From assembly GCA_017433725.1 (NCBI GenBank), contig JAFRGQ010000082.1:50695-114694 (forward strand): 64,000 nt of DNA. The letters are read 5' to 3'. The notes below the pieces were generated by a model that worked only from the letters and a program-made list of their open reading frames with translations, was not told where the DNA came from and made no database searches. The position numbers were made by a program, and so were the translations under genes. Within the stretch, counting starts at the first letter, position 1. Each line of letters begins with the position of its first letter. Of this stretch, positions 44,959-54,272 are shown one piece after another. Origin of the DNA: Lachnospiraceae bacterium (GTDB lineage: Bacteria > Bacillota > Clostridia > Lachnospirales > Lachnospiraceae).

Positions 44959-47371
44959 CGGCTTTATCATTAAAAACGACCGTTTTTCACTGACAGAAGA
45001 CAATCTCTATTTTCTGCGCGGCCATCTTGCTCCGCGCACGGATCTGACTGCTTTCCTCGATGGAAAACCGTTCGATGTGGATGTGAGAAAGCTCACCGAG
45101 AATGTGGATGAGCGATTCGGCGGAAGCGAGACGATTGCGTCTTTCCGCATCCCGTCGGACATTGCATCCTACCGGATGCTTAAAGTTTATGTAAATCAGG
45201 ACAGGGGAAGACATCTCTGCTTTGAGATATCAGGAAAAGAACTGGCTGAGAAGATGAACCCCATCAAGCTGTTCATCGACGATTTCTCCGTGAATGAGAA
45301 AGACGGTTATATGAGACTTCAGGGATGGGCTGTCTCAAAGGAGCCGGTGAAGATGGCTGTTCTCGATGCTGACAGGAAGAAGATGAATGTCAAGGTCGAG
45401 CGGTATCAGAGACTGGATGTGCAGGGCCTCTTCGAGGAGTGCGAAGTCGATAAAATGAGCGGCTTCCACATCGAGATCCGTCCCATTCCGAAGGATAAGA
45501 TCTATGTGGCGTTCAAGGCCGGTGAGGACAGAATGATCAGGGAATACAGGACCGGTTCTGTCGTTGCCAGAGTGGAGAAAGGACAGCGTCTCGCCAAAAA
45601 AGCGACGGAGTATCTGAAGTACCACGGGGTCCGGGCACTGACAGTCAAAGTTTATGACAAGCTGTTCAACCCCGCGATGAAGCCGGTCATTTATGCGGAC
45701 TGGATCAAAAAGCATCTGCCCAGCGACCGCGCGATTGAGAAACAGAAAAAGACGACGTTCGCCTATGAGCCGCTGATCAGCATTGTTGTGCCGCTGTATA
45801 AGACTCCGGAGGAGTTCCTCGACGCGCTCGTGGATTCCGTCAGGGAGCAGTCGTATGGCAAATGGGAGCTCATCCTCTCGGACGGCAGCGGCGCGGACTC
45901 GCCGCTTGACGCCATCCTTGACAGACTTGAGAAATCGGATGACAGGATAAAGGCGATCCGGAACGGTCAGCAGCTGCACATAGCGGAGAATACAAACATG
46001 GCGCTGGCAGCGGCGAGCGGGGAGTTTATTGCATTTGCAGATCATGACGATCTTCTCACCCGGAACGCCCTCTTTGAGGTCGTATCAGCGATCAACAACA
46101 ATCCGGAAGCCGAATTCCTCTACAGCGATGAGGATAAGATCGGAATCGGTGAGAAATACATGCAGCCTAACCTGAAGCCGGATTTCGATCCCGACTTCCT
46201 GACTTCCGTCAACTATATCTGCCATCTTCTCGTTGTCAAGAAGAAACTGATCGACCGCGTGGGTCTTCTGGATCCGGCTTATGACGGTGCCCAGGATTAT
46301 GATTTTGTTCTCAGATGTACGGAGAAGACGGACCATATTGTGCACATACCGAAGATCCTGTACCACTGGAGATTCTTTGAGGGAAGCACGGCAGCGAACC
46401 CTGAAAGCAAAGCATATGCTTTCGACGCCGGTCAGCGTGCCATTCAGGCGCACTACGACCGTCTCGGACTGCCTTGCGAGGTCGTAAAGGGCGAGTTCCC
46501 GGGAATTTACAGGACGATTTACCACTGGGATGAAACGCCGAAGGTATCGATTCTGATACCGAACAAGGATCACATCGATGATCTTGACAAATGCCTGAAC
46601 AGTATTGACAGCGGCCGCGTCTATCCGAATCTGGAGATCGTGATCGTTGAAAATAACAGTACCGAGCAGGAAACATTTGACTATTATAAAAAGTTAATTG
46701 ACCGTGACAGCAGAGTAAAAGTGGTTTACTATGAAGGTAGCTTCAATTATTCCGCAATCAACAATTTCGGCGCAGGACATGCAACCGGTGATTATTTATT
46801 CCTCCTGAATAACGATACGGAGTTCATCAGTGAGGATGTAATAGGCGAGATGCTCGGTTTCTGTATGAGGCCGGATGTCGGAGCGGTCGGCGCCAGATTG
46901 TACTATGAAGACAACACGATCCAGCATGCCGGCGTCATTGTCGGATGGGGCGGAATCGCAGGCCACGCCTTCGTGAATCAGAAGCGCGGCGAGACAGGTT
47001 ACCAGCACAGAATCATCTGTCAGCAGGATATGAGCGCAGTTACGGCTGCATGCCTTATGGTGAAGAAGAGTGTTTACGATGAGGTGGGCGGTCTCACGGA
47101 GGAACTGGCCGTAGCCTTTAACGATATCGATTTCTGCATGAAGATAAGAAAGGCCGGTTATCTGATCGTCTATGATCCGTACGCGGAGCTGTATCACTAC
47201 GAGTCCAAGTCCCGCGGACTTGACCAGGGAAATCCGGAGAAAGTAAGAAGATTCCAGAATGAGATGGCTATCTTCCAGAAGAGATGGCCTGAGATCCTTC
47301 GGGACGGGGATCCTTATTACAATCCGAATCTGTCGATGGTGACGCAGGATTTTTCTTTGAAGCATAATTAA
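44948..47371 (+). CDS. Double-domain GT2 glycosyltransferase
   Basis: An 807-residue paralogue. The beta module carries LQGWAVSK (~125). GT2-a spans ~275-470 (IVVPLYKTPEE, ADHDD at ~364) and GT2-b ~532-770 (ILIPNKDHIDD, LLNNDTEF at ~618, HAGVIVGWGG). Translation starts inside the previous gene (11-bp overlap), so the two are coupled. Its GT2-a is most like that of the 39834 protein (both have WELILSDGSG and AENTN/SENTN), suggesting duplication within the locus. Confidence 0.85.
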   Translation: MMNDGFIIKNDRFSLTEDNLYFLRGHLAPRTDLTAFLDGKPFDVDVRKLTENVDERFGGSETIASFRIPSDIASYRMLKVYVNQDRGRHLCFEISGKELAEKMNPIKLFIDDFSVNEKDGYMRLQGWAVSKEPVKMAVLDADRKKMNVKVERYQRLDVQGLFEECEVDKMSGFHIEIRPIPKDKIYVAFKAGEDRMIREYRTGSVVARVEKGQRLAKKATEYLKYHGVRALTVKVYDKLFNPAMKPVIYADWIKKHLPSDRAIEKQKKTTFAYEPLISIVVPLYKTPEEFLDALVDSVREQSYGKWELILSDGSGADSPLDAILDRLEKSDDRIKAIRNGQQLHIAENTNMALAAASGEFIAFADHDDLLTRNALFEVVSAINNNPEAEFLYSDEDKIGIGEKYMQPNLKPDFDPDFLTSVNYICHLLVVKKKLIDRVGLLDPAYDGAQDYDFVLRCTEKTDHIVHIPKILYHWRFFEGSTAANPESKAYAFDAGQRAIQAHYDRLGLPCEVVKGEFPGIYRTIYHWDETPKVSILIPNKDHIDDLDKCLNSIDSGRVYPNLEIVIVENNSTEQETFDYYKKLIDRDSRVKVVYYEGSFNYSAINNFGAGHATGDYLFLLNNDTEFISEDVIGEMLGFCMRPDVGAVGARLYYEDNTIQHAGVIVGWGGIAGHAFVNQKRGETGYQHRIICQQDMSAVTAACLMVKKSVYDEVGGLTEELAVAFNDIDFCMKIRKAGYLIVYDPYAELYHYESKSRGLDQGNPEKVRRFQNEMAIFQKRWPEILRDGDPYYNPNLSMVTQDFSLKHN

Positions 47372-47389
47372 GAAAGATGAGGTGGAAAT

Positions 47390-48301
47390 ATGAAAGCGCT
47401 TGTAACAGGAGTAGCGGGCCAGCTCGGTCATGATGTTATGAATGAACTTGCAAAACGCGGGTTTGAGGGAGTCGGAAGCGATCTTGCCCCGGAATATGCG
47501 GGTATGCAGGATGGGACGGCGGTCACGACGATGCCCTATCTTTCCATGGATATAACAGATCCGGAGAGCGTCCGGAATACAATTATCGCTTCCGGAGCAG
47601 ACGCAGTGATCCACTGCGCAGCCTGGACTGCAGTTGACAAGGCGGAAGAGATGCCCGAGGCATGCCGCAAGGTGAACGCCTACGGAACCGAGAATATTGC
47701 AAAGGTCTGTGAAGAACTCGATCTCCCGATGATGTACTTCTCGACGGACTATGTATTCAACGGAAACGGCACCCGCCCGTGGGAACCGGATGATGAATAT
47801 GAACCGCTCGGCGTATACGGCCAGACCAAGGCTGAGGGCGAAGTCGCTGTCCGCGAACATGTCAAGAAGTTCTTTATCCTGCGTATCGCGTGGGTATTCG
47901 GAACCAACGGAACGAACTTTATCAAGACTATGCTCCGTCTCTCCGAGACACATGACAGCCTCCGCGTTGTGTGCGACCAGATCGGTACTCCGACTTACAC
48001 ATATGATCTTGCAAGACTTATTGTGGATATGATCCAGACGGATCGCTACGGCATCTATCATGTTACAAATGAAGGCGATTACATCTCATGGTACGATTTC
48101 ACTCTGGCGATCTTTGAGGAGGCCGGTGTGACACATGTCAAGGTGACCCCGGTAACTTCCGAGGAGTACGGTGCGGCAGCGAAGCGCCCGTACAACAGCA
48201 GGATGGATCGGTCCAAGATCGTTCGCGAGGGGTTTGAGCCGCTGCCGGAATGGAGAGATGCTCTGAGAAGGTATGTGGCAATTCTGAAAGATCAGAAGTA
48301 A
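47390..48301 (+). CDS. rmlD: dTDP-4-dehydrorhamnose reductase
   Basis: A 303-residue SDR of RmlD type with GVAGQLGHDV at the N-terminus, STDYVFNGNGTRPW and YGQTKAEGE. It gives dTDP-L-rhamnose, the last step after RmlC. It is separated from rmlBAC by 20 kb and placed among the rhamnosyltransferases instead. GAGGTGG precedes the ATG. Confidence 0.95.
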   Translation: MKALVTGVAGQLGHDVMNELAKRGFEGVGSDLAPEYAGMQDGTAVTTMPYLSMDITDPESVRNTIIASGADAVIHCAAWTAVDKAEEMPEACRKVNAYGTENIAKVCEELDLPMMYFSTDYVFNGNGTRPWEPDDEYEPLGVYGQTKAEGEVAVREHVKKFFILRIAWVFGTNGTNFIKTMLRLSETHDSLRVVCDQIGTPTYTYDLARLIVDMIQTDRYGIYHVTNEGDYISWYDFTLAIFEEAGVTHVKVTPVTSEEYGAAAKRPYNSRMDRSKIVREGFEPLPEWRDALRRYVAILKDQK

Positions 48302-48382
48302 TGAGGCGTGTTCTTGCTCACAATCACAATAGACTGATGAATAAAGATCGGAGATAGCAATGGCTCCGGATGCAGAATAGCT

Positions 48383-51310
48383 ATGAATGAAACATTCCAG
48401 TTAAAACTGAATAAAATGACTATGTTGCTCCTTTCCGTCGTGATAGGAGCAACTTGCATGTTTGTATTCAGCGAATATATCTTCGGAAACCGGATCCTCG
48501 CTTTCTATGATATCGGTTCCGACACGGCCGAACAGTACCTGTCCCTATACGCCATGCTCATCAGAAAACTCCAGAGCGGTGACCTGACCCTCTGGGGAGC
48601 GGACAACGGTTTCGGCATTAATCTGAATATGCTGAATATGACCAACCCCGCCCTGATGATTGTATACTTCGTTGGGGCTGTGATCGGTACCGAGCGTATG
48701 CCCTACATGCTTATCTGGGTCTATATGCTCGAGATTCTGGCCGCCGGGATCAGCTGCTACCTCTACCTGTCCGTATTCCGCCTGGATGAGAGGGCGAAGG
48801 CGATGGCAGCTTATATGTACAGCCTCTCAGGCTTTATCATGGTCTGGGGACAGCACTATCAATTCGCGATCGTGCCCACGCTTCTGATTCTCGAAATGTT
48901 ATTTATCGAGAGATGCATACGCTGTCCGCGTAAGTGGAAAGGGCTCACAATCATGACGGCAATACTTGTTTTCAACAGCATGTATATTGCCTACATGAGT
49001 TTGATATTCTGTGCGTTTTATGTATGTGTGAGAGTTTTCATGCGAAGACTCCGTTCTTTTAAGCGGTATTTCTGGGATGCCTTTCATCTTGCCTGGGTCA
49101 TGGGACTCGGAGTCGGAATCGGCTGCGTGACTCTTCTTCCTGCGGTCGCGGCTATCCTGAGTGTTTCTTCACGTCTGGCCACGCAGGACTCTCTGTACTA
49201 CAGACTATTTGGCATGAAGTATCCGAAAATCTATTACAGTACCCTGATAGGAAGACTTTTCGGCAGTACTTTCAAGGGAATTTCGGACTACAGGGGCTTC
49301 TTCAACTATTATGAGGATCCGTGTCTCTTTTTCTCGATCCTTTTCGTGATCCTTCTTGCCCAGTATGTGTTCCTGATTCCTTCGATCAGCGTACATGTTG
49401 CAGAGCTGGCTGAACAGAGCGGGAAAAAATACCGGGTGAATAAAGTGAAACTGATTGCCTGTCAGTATGTCCTGCTTGTTTTCGTTCCGGCTTGTCTGTC
49501 GTGGGCGGGGACCGGCACGATCTTTAACGGATTTACGACTTTCTTCTCACGATATATGTTCATCTGCATGCCGTATTTCGCGCTGATTGCCTCGTTCACT
49601 CTGAACGAGATCATCAGAACAAAGAAGGTAAATTATATAGGCCTTGCCCTGGGCGGAACGATTACGGCGAGATTCTGCCTTGTGTATTATATTGATACCG
49701 GTATCTCGAATCCGAAGTATGCTGCTCTTACACATTTGATTTGCTGTGTGCTTATCTGTGCTGTTCTGCTTCTGTATACGATAGACAGACTGGATTTTAT
49801 CAGAAAATATCTTATCATTGCGTTGGCGGGACTGCTTTTCGTTGACGTGACGGTGGACAACATTGCCAACTTCAGAGGAAGGGACACAGTTCTTAAAGGC
49901 GGCAAGTACTTTGAGGAACTATACGATGAAGATACTCTTTCGGCAATCAAGTGGATACAGCAAAATGACGGACAGTGGTATCGCATTGAGAAGACGTACG
50001 GCGCTACGATGGCTACGGATTCCATGGTACAGGGTTATCACCCGATCAGCGCTTATAACTCGACACAGAACGCAAATATCCAGAATTACATAAATATGTA
50101 CTGGGATGACGTTCTGTACAATGATATAAATCACTACCTTTATGTTCTCGGAAGCGCAGACACGACTCAGTCTAAACTCTGCGGCATTAAATATGTGCTC
50201 AGCAAGAACAGCGATGCGGTGATTCCCGGTACGGAGCCTGTACAGCAATTCGGTGACGTCTACGTATATCGTTTCAGGGACGTGGGTAATATATGTTCGT
50301 ATTACCCGTACAGCGACGCCTCCAAAACATTCGGTACGGCGAGCGACGGTTTTACCGGAACTGTGACGGTCGACTATGAACGCAGAGATACTACCGCACA
50401 AATCTATATGAAGGACATCGGAAAAGACAGCCGGATCGACGGCGACGTTACCGTGATCCAGCAGGGCGTGCTGTTCATCGCAATTCCTTTTGAAAACGGT
50501 TGGTCTGTCTATGTGGACGGCGAAAAGACGGAAATGCTGAAGGCAAATGAAGGGTTTATCGGTGTGGAACTCGAGGCCGGCGTCCATGAAATCAGTTTAC
50601 GGTACGTGTGTCCGGGACTTATAAAGGGTATCCTTATAACCATCTTCTCGATTATCCTGTTCATCCTGTTCTATGTCCTTATACGGAGACGCGATCAGAG
50701 AACAGACGGACGAGATGATTGGCACAGGGTTACTCCGGCCGAAATTCTTATCGGAACGCTGCTTATTCCTGTGATTCGCAGAGTTAATCCGGAGTTAGCG
50801 GAGAAATATCGGGCAAATATCGATCCGCCGGCATCGAGACAGAGTACGCGCAGAAAATCACAGCGCAGAAAGCGGACCATGCCCGAGCAGACTAAGACAG
50901 AAACGCAAAAAAAAGAGCTTTCCGGAAAAGGAAAGAGAACCGGAAAGAGTACACGCGAGTCTGAAACAAATAAACCGCAGAGAAAAATGTCCGGATCCGC
51001 AGCGCGTGCAGGAAAGAAACGCGCCGTAAGGGACGGAGAAGAAGCGGGAAGGAGAAAACCTCGCAAGGATTCGGAGCAGAGAGTTCCTGCAGTGAAAAAG
51101 CAAAGAACTACATCAGATAAAACTTCTTTCGACAGAAAGAATACGAAAACAGCTTCGAAATCCGGGCCGCTTGACGGACAGAAAGAAAAATGGAAGGAGA
51201 GGCTGAACGGCGTAAAAGGCAAGCTGGACATAGGCATGTATTTCCGCCGAAAGAATGAAGAGAATCAGATGGAACTTTTCGACGATGAGATGGAGGAAGA
51301 AGATTCCTGA
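48383..51310 (+). CDS. YfhO-family membrane protein with long basic tail
   Basis: A 975-residue protein. A first helix (~13-33) is followed by FYDIGSDTAEQY in the first external loop, then about eleven more helices, an external domain (~510-745) and a last helix (~755-775). This matches the YfhO protein at 16579-19317 in layout and in WGQHYQFA. From ~815 on it has an unusual ~160-residue cytoplasmic tail, extremely rich in Lys, Arg, Ser and Glu (for example KSQRRKRTMPEQTKTETQKK), ending in an acidic patch. Probably an external glycosyl-decorating enzyme for the rhamnan (inference). Confidence 0.78.
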   Translation: MNETFQLKLNKMTMLLLSVVIGATCMFVFSEYIFGNRILAFYDIGSDTAEQYLSLYAMLIRKLQSGDLTLWGADNGFGINLNMLNMTNPALMIVYFVGAVIGTERMPYMLIWVYMLEILAAGISCYLYLSVFRLDERAKAMAAYMYSLSGFIMVWGQHYQFAIVPTLLILEMLFIERCIRCPRKWKGLTIMTAILVFNSMYIAYMSLIFCAFYVCVRVFMRRLRSFKRYFWDAFHLAWVMGLGVGIGCVTLLPAVAAILSVSSRLATQDSLYYRLFGMKYPKIYYSTLIGRLFGSTFKGISDYRGFFNYYEDPCLFFSILFVILLAQYVFLIPSISVHVAELAEQSGKKYRVNKVKLIACQYVLLVFVPACLSWAGTGTIFNGFTTFFSRYMFICMPYFALIASFTLNEIIRTKKVNYIGLALGGTITARFCLVYYIDTGISNPKYAALTHLICCVLICAVLLLYTIDRLDFIRKYLIIALAGLLFVDVTVDNIANFRGRDTVLKGGKYFEELYDEDTLSAIKWIQQNDGQWYRIEKTYGATMATDSMVQGYHPISAYNSTQNANIQNYINMYWDDVLYNDINHYLYVLGSADTTQSKLCGIKYVLSKNSDAVIPGTEPVQQFGDVYVYRFRDVGNICSYYPYSDASKTFGTASDGFTGTVTVDYERRDTTAQIYMKDIGKDSRIDGDVTVIQQGVLFIAIPFENGWSVYVDGEKTEMLKANEGFIGVELEAGVHEISLRYVCPGLIKGILITIFSIILFILFYVLIRRRDQRTDGRDDWHRVTPAEILIGTLLIPVIRRVNPELAEKYRANIDPPASRQSTRRKSQRRKRTMPEQTKTETQKKELSGKGKRTGKSTRESETNKPQRKMSGSAARAGKKRAVRDGEEAGRRKPRKDSEQRVPAVKKQRTTSDKTSFDRKNTKTASKSGPLDGQKEKWKERLNGVKGKLDIGMYFRRKNEENQMELFDDEMEEEDS

Positions 51311-51348
51311 TCGGATAGGACGGCTGTCCGGAAAGAAGGAGAAAAAAC

Positions 51349-53157
51349 GTGCTTGTCATTACACCTTATAAGATTAAAAAAGCATTCCTTTACTTTAAAC
51401 ATTTCGGCGCACGGGAATTTATGAATCATCTCCTTGATAGGCTGGAACCTGAGGATGTGCCCTACGAAAAATGGTTCGCTGAGCATACGCCGGGAAAAGA
51501 GGAGCTTGCCCGGCAGCGGCGATCCGCACGAAATATGCAGGAAAAGGGCGTTTTGTTTTCTGTGATCGTACCGGCATACTGTACGCCTGAGAACGTCCTT
51601 CGGGAGATGATCGATTCTGTTCGCGCACAGACATATGAAAAGTGGGAACTGTGTATTGCGGATGCCTCCGACCGGGAGACCGCTCCGGGATCGCTTCGTG
51701 TGGAAGAAATCGTCCGCACCTATGCGAGAGACGATGACAGGATTCTCTATAAAAAGCTGGATGAAAACAAAGGAATCTCGGAGAATACAAACGCTGCGAT
51801 GCAGATGGCCTCAGGTGATTACGTCTGTTTTCTTGATCACGACGATCTGCTTTCGCCGCAGGCCCTGTACCTGTATGCTGAAGAAATAGCAAAAAGCGGA
51901 GCAGACTTCCTTTATTCCGATGAAGATAAAGTGAAGGGGGACGGATCAAAACATATTCAGCCTCACTTTAAGCCGGACTTCAGCCTTGACCTTCTAAGAT
52001 CGAACAATTATATAACGCATTTTCTCTCGGTCAAAAGATCATTGGCGGAGAAAATTGGAGGTTTTCGCCCTGAAATGAATGGGGCGCAGGATTATGACTT
52101 TATTCTGCGCTGCACCGAAACGGCTTCCCATATAGCACATATTCCTGAAATCCTGTATCATTGGAGAACTTCCGAAACTTCGACTGCCGATAATCCGATG
52201 AGCAAACAGTATGCTTATGAAGCAGGTAAGCGTGCGATCGAAGAGCATCTGGCTCGAACGAATACGACAGGGACGGTGGAGCTTCTTCCGGATTTCGGCT
52301 TTTACCGGGTGAAATATCCGGTGCAGGGGAATCCGCTCGTGTCTGTCATTATTCCGAATAAGGACCATGCTGATATGCTTCGGAGCTGCGTGGAGTCAGT
52401 GCTGGAGGCTTCTTATGAGAACATTGAGATCATCATTGTTGAGAACGGAAGTACGGAGCGGGAGACATTTGCATATTACAAAGAACTCTCCGAAAATCCT
52501 AAAGTCCGGCTGGTGAGATGGAAAAAGCCGTTCAACTATTCAGCCATTAACAATTACGGCGCGAGATTTGCACGCGGACAATACTATCTTTTCCTGAACA
52601 ACGACGTACGTGCTTCAATCTCCCGGGACTGGCTCAGCGAGATGCTCGGCGTGTGCCAGAGGCGGGATGTGGGTATCGTCGGCTGCCGGCTTTATTATCC
52701 GAATAATAAGATTCAGCATGCCGGTATAGTAATCGGAATCGGCGGCGTCGCAGGCGCTATGTTCGTCGACCTGCCCAGAGGCCGTAGCGGTTATATGCAC
52801 AAAGCAGCGATTTTGCAGGATCTGTCAGCGGTTACCGCTGCTTGTATGATTGTAAAAAAGGAAGCTTTTGAAGAAGTATCCGGTTTTACCGAGGAGCTTG
52901 CGGTGGCCTTCAATGACGTTGACTTTTGTCTGAAAGTCGGAAAATGCGGCTATAGGGTCGTCTACGATCCCTATGCAGAACTCTATCACGACGAGTCGCG
53001 TACCCGCGGACCGGAGGATTCGCCGGAAAAAGTTCGGAGATTCCAGAACGAGATCGAGTACATGCGTACACATTGGATCGACATTCTGAAGAACGGAGAT
53101 CCGTACTATAACAAAAATCTTTCACTGAAAAAGTGGAATTATTCACTAAAGGCATAA
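51349..53157 (+). CDS. Double-domain GT2 glycosyltransferase, short form
   Basis: A 602-residue paralogue that lacks the N-terminal coil and GW beta module of the others. GT2-a (~69-260) has VIVPAYCTPEN and LDHDD (~162); GT2-b (~330-570) has VIIPNKDHADM, FLNNDVRA (~415) and HAGIVIGIGG. Starts at GTG with AGAAGGAG directly upstream. Fifth member of the tandem family, separated from the first four by rmlD and yfhO. Confidence 0.85.
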   Translation: MLVITPYKIKKAFLYFKHFGAREFMNHLLDRLEPEDVPYEKWFAEHTPGKEELARQRRSARNMQEKGVLFSVIVPAYCTPENVLREMIDSVRAQTYEKWELCIADASDRETAPGSLRVEEIVRTYARDDDRILYKKLDENKGISENTNAAMQMASGDYVCFLDHDDLLSPQALYLYAEEIAKSGADFLYSDEDKVKGDGSKHIQPHFKPDFSLDLLRSNNYITHFLSVKRSLAEKIGGFRPEMNGAQDYDFILRCTETASHIAHIPEILYHWRTSETSTADNPMSKQYAYEAGKRAIEEHLARTNTTGTVELLPDFGFYRVKYPVQGNPLVSVIIPNKDHADMLRSCVESVLEASYENIEIIIVENGSTERETFAYYKELSENPKVRLVRWKKPFNYSAINNYGARFARGQYYLFLNNDVRASISRDWLSEMLGVCQRRDVGIVGCRLYYPNNKIQHAGIVIGIGGVAGAMFVDLPRGRSGYMHKAAILQDLSAVTAACMIVKKEAFEEVSGFTEELAVAFNDVDFCLKVGKCGYRVVYDPYAELYHDESRTRGPEDSPEKVRRFQNEIEYMRTHWIDILKNGDPYYNKNLSLKKWNYSLKA

Positions 53158-53216
53158 AACCGGAAAGAACAGGCAATCATCCGGCAGATGATTACTTTAT
53201 AGGATGGAGATGAATT

Positions 53217-54191
53217 ATGGAGTATAGGGTTTCGGTAATTATCCCTAATTATAATGGAATGGACTTTTTCAGGCCGTGCCTTACGTCCGTTATGGCTCAG
53301 ACGCGGCCTGCTGACCGCATTATTGTTGTGGATAACGGGTCTGTCGACGGCAGCCCCGATGCCATCGAACTTGAATTTCCGTCCGTGGAGTTGATACGTT
53401 ATACGGAGAATACCGGTTTCTGCGGTGCCGTTAATGCGGGGATAAAAGCATCCGAGGACTGCGATTATGTGATTCTTCTGAATAATGATACGGAAGCGGA
53501 TCTCCACTTTGTAGAGGAACTTCTGAAAGGTATAGCCGGGAAGGAGAAAGTCTTCTCGTGCCAGGCAAAAATGCTGAAGATGAGCGATCCATCTCTCTGT
53601 GACGATGCGGGAGATTATTACTGTTCGCTCGGCTGGGCTTTTGCACGAGGCAGAGGAAAACCGGAGTCGCTCTACCAGAGGCCGGCTGCCTTATTCTCCT
53701 CATGTGCCGGAGCGGCGATTTACAGTATGAAAATACTAAAAGAAATAGGGATATTCGATGAGAACCATTTCGCATATCTTGAAGATACCGACATCGGTTG
53801 GAGAGCAAGAATACATGGGTATCGGAATATATTCCTCCCCCGGGCAAAAGTGCTCCATGTCGGAAGCGCGTCAACCGGTTCGGTATATAATGACTTCAAG
53901 GTAAAGAATACCTCGAGGAACAGTATATATCTGATTTATAAAAACATGCCCACGCCTCAGATCATATTGAATCTGCCGCTTTTTATACCCGGTTTTCTGA
54001 TCAAGGCAGCTTTCTTTACGCTTAAAGGTTTCGGAAATGAGTACATAGGTGGCATCCGCAAAGGCTTCGCTCTGTGCCGCAAGGGCAGGGAAGAAGGTAG
54101 AAAAATTTTGTACAATAAGAAGAACTTTTGGAATTATGTACAGATTCAGATGGAATTGTGGGTGAATTGCTGCAGAAGATTGCATAATTGA
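53217..54191 (+). CDS. GT2 glycosyltransferase, WbbL-like rhamnosyltransferase
   Basis: A 324-residue single-domain GT2 (VSVIIPNYNGMDFF, LLNNDTEAD as metal site, EDTDIGWRARIHGYR). This pattern is that of WbbL-type rhamnosyltransferases that add the first rhamnose to a lipid-linked acceptor. A short hydrophobic stretch (~255-275) may touch the membrane. Its stop codon lies inside a terminator-like hairpin. Confidence 0.8.
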   Translation: MEYRVSVIIPNYNGMDFFRPCLTSVMAQTRPADRIIVVDNGSVDGSPDAIELEFPSVELIRYTENTGFCGAVNAGIKASEDCDYVILLNNDTEADLHFVEELLKGIAGKEKVFSCQAKMLKMSDPSLCDDAGDYYCSLGWAFARGRGKPESLYQRPAALFSSCAGAAIYSMKILKEIGIFDENHFAYLEDTDIGWRARIHGYRNIFLPRAKVLHVGSASTGSVYNDFKVKNTSRNSIYLIYKNMPTPQIILNLPLFIPGFLIKAAFFTLKGFGNEYIGGIRKGFALCRKGREEGRKILYNKKNFWNYVQIQMELWVNCCRRLHN

Positions 54192-54213
54192 TAATGCAAC
54201 TTTTTCTTTTTTT
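54180..54213 (+). terminator. Probable intrinsic terminator after the 27.7-54.2 kb gene block
   Basis: TTGCAT (54180-54185) pairs with ATGCAA (54194-54199), followed by CTTTTTCTTTTTTT. The stem is short (6 bp) but the T-run is strong. A new promoter begins 25 bp later. Confidence 0.55.
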
Positions 54214-54237
54214 AATATTTAGGGGAGAAATTCTGCC

Positions 54238-54266
54238 TTGCATTCAGTCTCTCTCTATAGTATAGT
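54238..54266 (+). promoter_or_regulatory. Sigma-A promoter of the leader RNA
   Basis: TTGCAT (54238-54243), 17 bp, TATAGT (54261-54266). Predicted start near 54273, some 220 nt before the TTG start of the phosphoglycosyl transferase. Confidence 0.7.
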
Positions 54267-54272
54267 TGATGG

